A DNA stretch of 18,881 nt from the NCBI GenBank assembly GCA_900755985.1, contig CAAEIL010000127.1, positions 1-18,881 of the forward strand, in the 5' to 3' direction. The position numbers were made by a program, and so were the translations under genes. Origin of the DNA: Bacteroidales bacterium (GTDB lineage Bacteria; Bacteroidota; Bacteroidia; Bacteroidales; Muribaculaceae). The number at the start of each line of letters is the position of its first letter. Positions within the stretch are counted from its first letter, which is position 1. Of this stretch, positions 15,810 to 18,881 are shown piece by piece. The notes beneath the pieces were generated by a model, which had not been told where the DNA came from, did not search any database, and saw nothing but the letters and a program-made list of their open reading frames with translations.

Positions 15810-17159
15810 ATGAAACGATTTTTCTTTGCCTTAGGAACGATTTTAGCCTCGATGCATTGCTTTGCCGGGCACATTACGCTCTGTGATACAATACGCGACT
15901 CGGCAATTTACCCCGGGACGGTGCATACCGTACAGATTACCGTGCCGGACAGCTACGACGGCACGACGCCGTCCAATCTGTACGTCGGTCTCGACGGCAT
16001 ACTGTGCAACGCGCCCGCAGTCATAGACACACTGACCGCACAAGGCGTCCTCGACCCCACGATAGGAGTATTCATCCAGCCCGGTGTCATCTATGACCGT
16101 GAGGGCCGCGTCGTCAGCTACAACCGCAGCAACGAATTCGATGCCACTGACAGCCGCTTTGCCCGCTTTCTCGAGACAGAGCTTCTGCCTCGTGTCGAGG
16201 CACTGACGACACCCGACGGCAGGCGTCTCGTTCTGTCGCGCGAACCGGCGAGGCGTATGATTTTCGGTCTCTCGTCGGGCGGCATCGCCGCCTTCACTGC
16301 CGCATGGCACCGTCCCGACCTCTTCGGCAAATTGTACACCGGCTGCGGCACTTTCGTATCGATGCGCGGAGGTAACGACCTACCGGCTCTGGTACGCAAA
16401 ACCGAACCCAAACCGCTACGCATATTCTTGCAGGACGGCTTTCAGGACGCCTGGAATCCGCTGTTCGGCAGCTGGTTCGAAGCCAACGCGCTCTTAGCCT
16501 CGGCTCTCGAGTTCGGGGGCTATGATCTCCGCACGGACTGGACCAACGGTGGCCATTCGGTGACACGCACTTCAGAGATTTTTCCCGAAGTGATGAAATG
16601 GATGTTCCGCGATAAAGCAACGCCCATCGCCAAACCCGTGACGAAGAATAACATGCTCAGCGTTATCCTCGCCGAAGACTCGCAATGGCAACCGGTCGAT
16701 ACCATCGTCCGTCCGGCAGTTCGCAAGTCGGTCAAAGACAAAAACATAGCACGCGTATCCGCCACATATCCCGACGGGAGACACCGGGCCATCGTCCGTC
16801 CCTCGACAAACTACCTATGGAAAGAGATTCTTGACACAGACGGTAAAGCGCTCATCGAACAACCATTCTACTGGCTGCACACATATAATAATAGCACGCT
16901 GTGCGTGCCGTCCATGCAGTTCGACGACAAGGGCAATCTGTGGGTACTGACCGACAGCGACATTCAGGTCTGCGACCAGAATGGCCGCGTCCGCGCCATC
17001 ATCGCCCTGCCCATCGGCTTCAAAGTCGACGGTGATGCCCGCATAATTCTCGGTCAAGACAGCGTTACCATCACATCGCCCCAAAGTAGCTACACCCGCC
17101 GCTTCCACGTCGCTCCCGCCTGCCCCGGGACGGTCCCGGCCTCGCAAGGCGCCGCCTGA
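15810..17159 (+). CDS. Secreted esterase (enterochelin-esterase/CE1-like) with a short propeller-like C-terminus
   Basis: A 449-residue exported hydrolase. The N-terminal signal peptide (MKRFFFALGTILASMHCFA) probably ends near residue 19; C17 is not in a proper lipobox. The alpha/beta-hydrolase domain (about 30-268) shows the nucleophile elbow FGLSSGG (S155), the acid in FLQDGFQDAWN (probably D213) and the histidine in NGGHS (H249), so the triad looks complete. Residues about 330-430 (YLWKEILDTDG, MQFDDKGNLWVLTDSDIQV) resemble one or two blades of an SMP-30/gluconolactonase-type propeller, much shorter than a whole six-bladed domain. Related Bacteroidota enzymes act on acyl or feruloyl esters of plant glycans. 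The substrate here is not known. It is transcribed away from the polysaccharide locus, so it may be unrelated to it. Confidence 0.85.
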   Translation: MKRFFFALGTILASMHCFAGHITLCDTIRDSAIYPGTVHTVQITVPDSYDGTTPSNLYVGLDGILCNAPAVIDTLTAQGVLDPTIGVFIQPGVIYDREGRVVSYNRSNEFDATDSRFARFLETELLPRVEALTTPDGRRLVLSREPARRMIFGLSSGGIAAFTAAWHRPDLFGKLYTGCGTFVSMRGGNDLPALVRKTEPKPLRIFLQDGFQDAWNPLFGSWFEANALLASALEFGGYDLRTDWTNGGHSVTRTSEIFPEVMKWMFRDKATPIAKPVTKNNMLSVILAEDSQWQPVDTIVRPAVRKSVKDKNIARVSATYPDGRHRAIVRPSTNYLWKEILDTDGKALIEQPFYWLHTYNNSTLCVPSMQFDDKGNLWVLTDSDIQVCDQNGRVRAIIALPIGFKVDGDARIILGQDSVTITSPQSSYTRRFHVAPACPGTVPASQGAA

Positions 17160-17248
17160 CGCACGCCCCGACATTCACTCACGCACACCCCAAAGTCCAC
17201 TCAGACCTCAAAACAATTCAGCCACACACTTCCTCACCCCGCTGTTAT

Positions 17249-17268
17249 GTAGGGTTATGTAGCCCTAC
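17249..17268 (+). terminator. Stem-loop after the esterase gene, weak terminator candidate
   Basis: GTAGGG (17249-17254) pairs with CCCTAC (17263-17268) around an eight-base loop, 90 bases after the esterase stop. The following TCTTCCCC is only moderately T-rich. The stem contains a tandem ten-base near repeat, GTTATGTAGG then GTTATGTAGC (17244-17263). Confidence 0.4.
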
Positions 17269-17330
17269 TCTTCCCCAACATAATCATCTCAGTATTTTTA
17301 ATGCTGTCCCATAAAATTTTATAAATGTCT

Positions 17331-17369
17331 GAAAAAATAGCGCTGGCACCTTTTGCAGGAGTCAGCGCT
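17331..17369 (-). terminator. Strong terminator-like hairpin reading leftward
   Basis: The arms AGCGCTGGCACC (17339-17350) and GGAGTCAGCGCT (17358-17369) form a 12-pair stem with one mismatch and one wobble pair around a seven-base loop. On the minus strand the stem is followed immediately by ATTTTTTC (17338-17331), the layout of an intrinsic terminator. No intact minus-strand gene lies just upstream of it, so it may be left over from a deleted or inserted segment. Confidence 0.6.
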
Positions 17370-17452
17370 TTATAAGATAAGGTCGATATCGCAGTAGCGA
17401 CACACGTCAGTTTTTGTCGGTTAATAAAACCAATCATGGGTAGAATACTTAA

Positions 17453-17662
17453 GAAATCGCGGGCGTGCTACTTGGTTATTTTATAGGAGATATCTCATCG
17501 GCATTACTACCTGTTGTGACCCCCATCGCCGGAGGCGCGATGTTATATGTCATCAGTGACGAAATGATACCCGAAACCCACAGTCATGGCTTTGAAAAAC
17601 CGGCCACATACGCCCTCGTTGCAGGTGTTATGTGCATGCTGTATATCCAGATGTTTGTTTAG
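17453..17662 (+). pseudogene. C-terminal remnant of a ZIP-family metal transporter
   Basis: The 69 codons encode the last part of a ZIP (ZupT-like) zinc or divalent-metal transporter. The frame reads EIAGVLLGYFIGD, then AGGAMLYVISDEMIPETHSHG and a last helix ending in MFV before TAG. The MLYVISDEMIPETHSHG block is a ZIP hallmark, with the metal-binding E and H residues of the late helices. A full protein is about 240-270 residues; here an in-frame TAA sits directly before the first conserved residue, and nothing upstream encodes the missing three quarters. A GTG at 17465 gives a 65-codon frame, but a working transporter from two helices is very unlikely. The break is on the left side, so the transposase on the right did not cause it. 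Confidence 0.8.
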
Positions 17663-17708
17663 AGCGCGGTCCTTAAGTAGGGATATTCAGAAAATAGATA
17701 ACTAATTG

Positions 17709-17740
17709 TTTGGTAGAGTCATATATTATTTGTAACTTTA
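17709..17740 (+). promoter_or_regulatory. Promoter of the transposase gene
   Basis: TTTG (17709-17712), 20 bases, then TAACTTTA (17733-17740) matches the Bacteroidota consensus except for the final base. The start would be near 17,747. It is followed by a hairpin at 17750-17769 (CCCG and ATGG pairing with CCAT and CGGG, with a two-base bulge) inside the leader. Confidence 0.62.
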
Positions 17741-17813
17741 CAAAGAACCCCCGATGGACCCATCACGGGCTTATTCGGAGGTAAATTCTAAAAAATCATT
17801 GTAAAAATACAGC

Positions 17814-18881
17814 GTGAAGATACAAAAAATCGGCGACATACAGCCAACATTACCGTTTACAGAATACGATTTTCTGAAAAAATATCGCGACAGCTTTGCT
17901 GTCAGCGAACTCGGACGCATCCACGCCATGCTTCCGCTGAAAGAGATGGCCGAAGAACTGGCATCACATTTTCCCAAGAAGCATCCGCAGGGCAATACGC
18001 CCATGTTCCCTCCCGAGGGTGAGGTGGCGCTGATGTTCCTCAAGCCCTACACCGGGCTGTCGGACGACGCTTTGGTGGAGATGCTTAACGGCAGCCTCCA
18101 CATGCAGATGTTCTGCGGAGTGCTGATTGACCCGTCGCGTCCAATCAAGGACGGAAAGATTGTCAGTGCCATCCGCAATCGGCTGGCACTCAGACTCGAC
18201 ATCGTCAGGCAACAGAGTGTGCTTTACAAGAAATGGGACTCACTGCTGAAAGAAAAGGACCTGTGCATGAGCGATGCCACCTGCTATGAAAGCCATCTGC
18301 GATATCCGACCGACATAAAGCTGATGTGGGAGTGCTGCCAGTGGCTGCACGCTTTGTTGCACAGGATAAGCCGGGAAGTGGGCGAGCGTCTGCCCCGCAG
18401 CAAATACAACGATGTTGCCCGTGACCGCCTGACCTACGCCAAGCAGCGCAAGCCAAAGAAATCGGCCACACGCCGCATACAGCGCCGTCTTCTCAATCTG
18501 CTAGGTAAAATCATTGGGCTATGGGACCGCCTGTGCCGCCAATATGCTCCGCTGATTAGCCTGACTCCCGAACAGCACAAGCGCATCGCTGCCATCCGCG
18601 AGGTCCACCGGCAGCAAACCGACCATTTCAATAATAAAGAGGTGAAGCACCGCATCGTCTCAATCGACCGCCCCTATATCCGTCCGATAGTGCGCGGCAA
18701 GGAGAACAAGCGCGTAGAGTTCGGAGCCAAGGTCAACAACATACAGATTGACGGCATATCGTTCATCGAGCACCATTCCTTAGAGGCCTTCAACGAGGGA
18801 ACGCGCCTGAAGCAATGCGTTGAATACCAGCAGTCATTGACCGGCGTCCCGGTCACACGCATCGGCATGGACACAATCTAC
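17814..18881 (+). CDS. IS1182/IS5-like DDE transposase (3' end outside window)
   Basis: The frame is open from 17805 to the right edge, giving 356 residues from a GTG at 17814-17816, the only reasonable start after the in-frame TAA at 17802. The N-terminal DUF772-like domain is visible in GNTPMFPPEGEVALMFLK (60-77) and the TGLSDDALVEMLNGSL region. The first catalytic aspartate is D154 in CMSDATCYES, followed by LRYPTD and a basic linker (about 205-230). The stretch VEFGAKVNN (301-309) leads to the likely second aspartate, D353 in RIGMDTIY, three residues from the edge. The catalytic glutamate would lie outside. The promoter and leader hairpin fit an insertion-sequence origin. I could not find a terminal inverted repeat, so the left end is only placed between 17662 and 17709. 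Confidence 0.88.
   Translation, partial: MKIQKIGDIQPTLPFTEYDFLKKYRDSFAVSELGRIHAMLPLKEMAEELASHFPKKHPQGNTPMFPPEGEVALMFLKPYTGLSDDALVEMLNGSLHMQMFCGVLIDPSRPIKDGKIVSAIRNRLALRLDIVRQQSVLYKKWDSLLKEKDLCMSDATCYESHLRYPTDIKLMWECCQWLHALLHRISREVGERLPRSKYNDVARDRLTYAKQRKPKKSATRRIQRRLLNLLGKIIGLWDRLCRQYAPLISLTPEQHKRIAAIREVHRQQTDHFNNKEVKHRIVSIDRPYIRPIVRGKENKRVEFGAKVNNIQIDGISFIEHHSLEAFNEGTRLKQCVEYQQSLTGVPVTRIGMDTIY

Larger units (their letters stand above)
17160..17452. other. Gene-free stretch between esterase and ZIP remnant
   Basis: No coding region is supported here. The first 80 bases are C-rich and G-poor on the plus strand. Two stem-loops are visible, at 17249-17268 and 17331-17369. A 60-codon minus-strand frame at 17255-17437 runs through the second stem-loop and shows no recognisable family, so I leave it out. 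The stretch ends at the abrupt 5' break of the ZIP transporter remnant. Confidence 0.6.
17670..18881 (+). mobile_element. Insertion sequence, left part only
   Basis: Inferred from the transposase gene and its own promoter and leader hairpin. The left limit is approximate; it must lie after the ZIP remnant's stop at 17662 and before the promoter at 17709. The right end is outside the window, so terminal repeats and target duplication cannot be checked here. Confidence 0.6.

Noticed and set aside
17255..17437. A 60-codon minus-strand frame in the gap before the ZIP remnant
   Set aside because: It contains a terminator-like hairpin in its middle, shows no family motif and has no promoter. It may be a chance frame or debris.
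1..18881. tRNA, rRNA or CRISPR array
   Set aside because: I saw no cloverleaf-type sequence, rRNA segment or regularly spaced repeats on either strand.

Overview
The window looks like a chromosomal stretch from a member of the Bacteroidales, possibly a Muribaculaceae-like gut bacterium. The class-level call rests on four promoters of the Bacteroidota sigma-ABfr type (TTTG, about 20 bases, TAnnTTTG or close to it), on a weak reliance on Shine-Dalgarno sites, and on protein families typical of that order. The family-level guess is weaker. The dominant feature is a surface-polysaccharide (capsule or exopolysaccharide) locus that fills positions 1 to about 15,540, with every gene on the minus strand.

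Read in the direction of transcription, the locus starts at about 15,540 with export and chain-length control (Wza-type outer-membrane lipoprotein, Wzc-type BY-kinase). The flippase Wzx and a Wzy-like polymerase follow. Next comes a decoration and assembly block: hexapeptide acetyltransferase, GT4 glycosyltransferase, second hexapeptide acetyltransferase, second GT4. After that lies an unusual pair, a CapK/PaaK-type adenylate-forming ligase one base from an N5-(carboxyethyl)ornithine-synthase-like opine dehydrogenase. The block ends with a polysaccharide-locus protein that I suspect has an alpha/alpha-toroid fold. Most genes overlap or lie within 25 bases of each other. A near-perfect internal promoter sits before the second GT4 gene.

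At 2,383 a second unit begins from its own good promoter: wecC, wecG and wecB. These make UDP-ManNAc, oxidise it to UDP-ManNAcA and transfer ManNAcA to a lipid-linked acceptor, as in the early steps of enterobacterial common antigen. The wecB reading frame runs off the left edge. No initiating phosphoglycosyl transferase (WecA or WbaP type) is visible, so it must lie outside the window or elsewhere. My working model is a Wzx/Wzy-dependent polysaccharide that contains ManNAcA, is O-acetylated, and may carry an amide-linked opine-type amino acid.

The right-hand part is different. A 268-base divergent intergenic region with several inverted repeats separates wza from a plus-strand secreted esterase (15,810-17,159). 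A roughly 290-base gene-free stretch with two hairpins follows, then the isolated C-terminal remnant of a ZIP metal transporter. An IS1182/IS5-like transposase gene with its own promoter runs off the right edge. This end looks like a site of past insertion and deletion.
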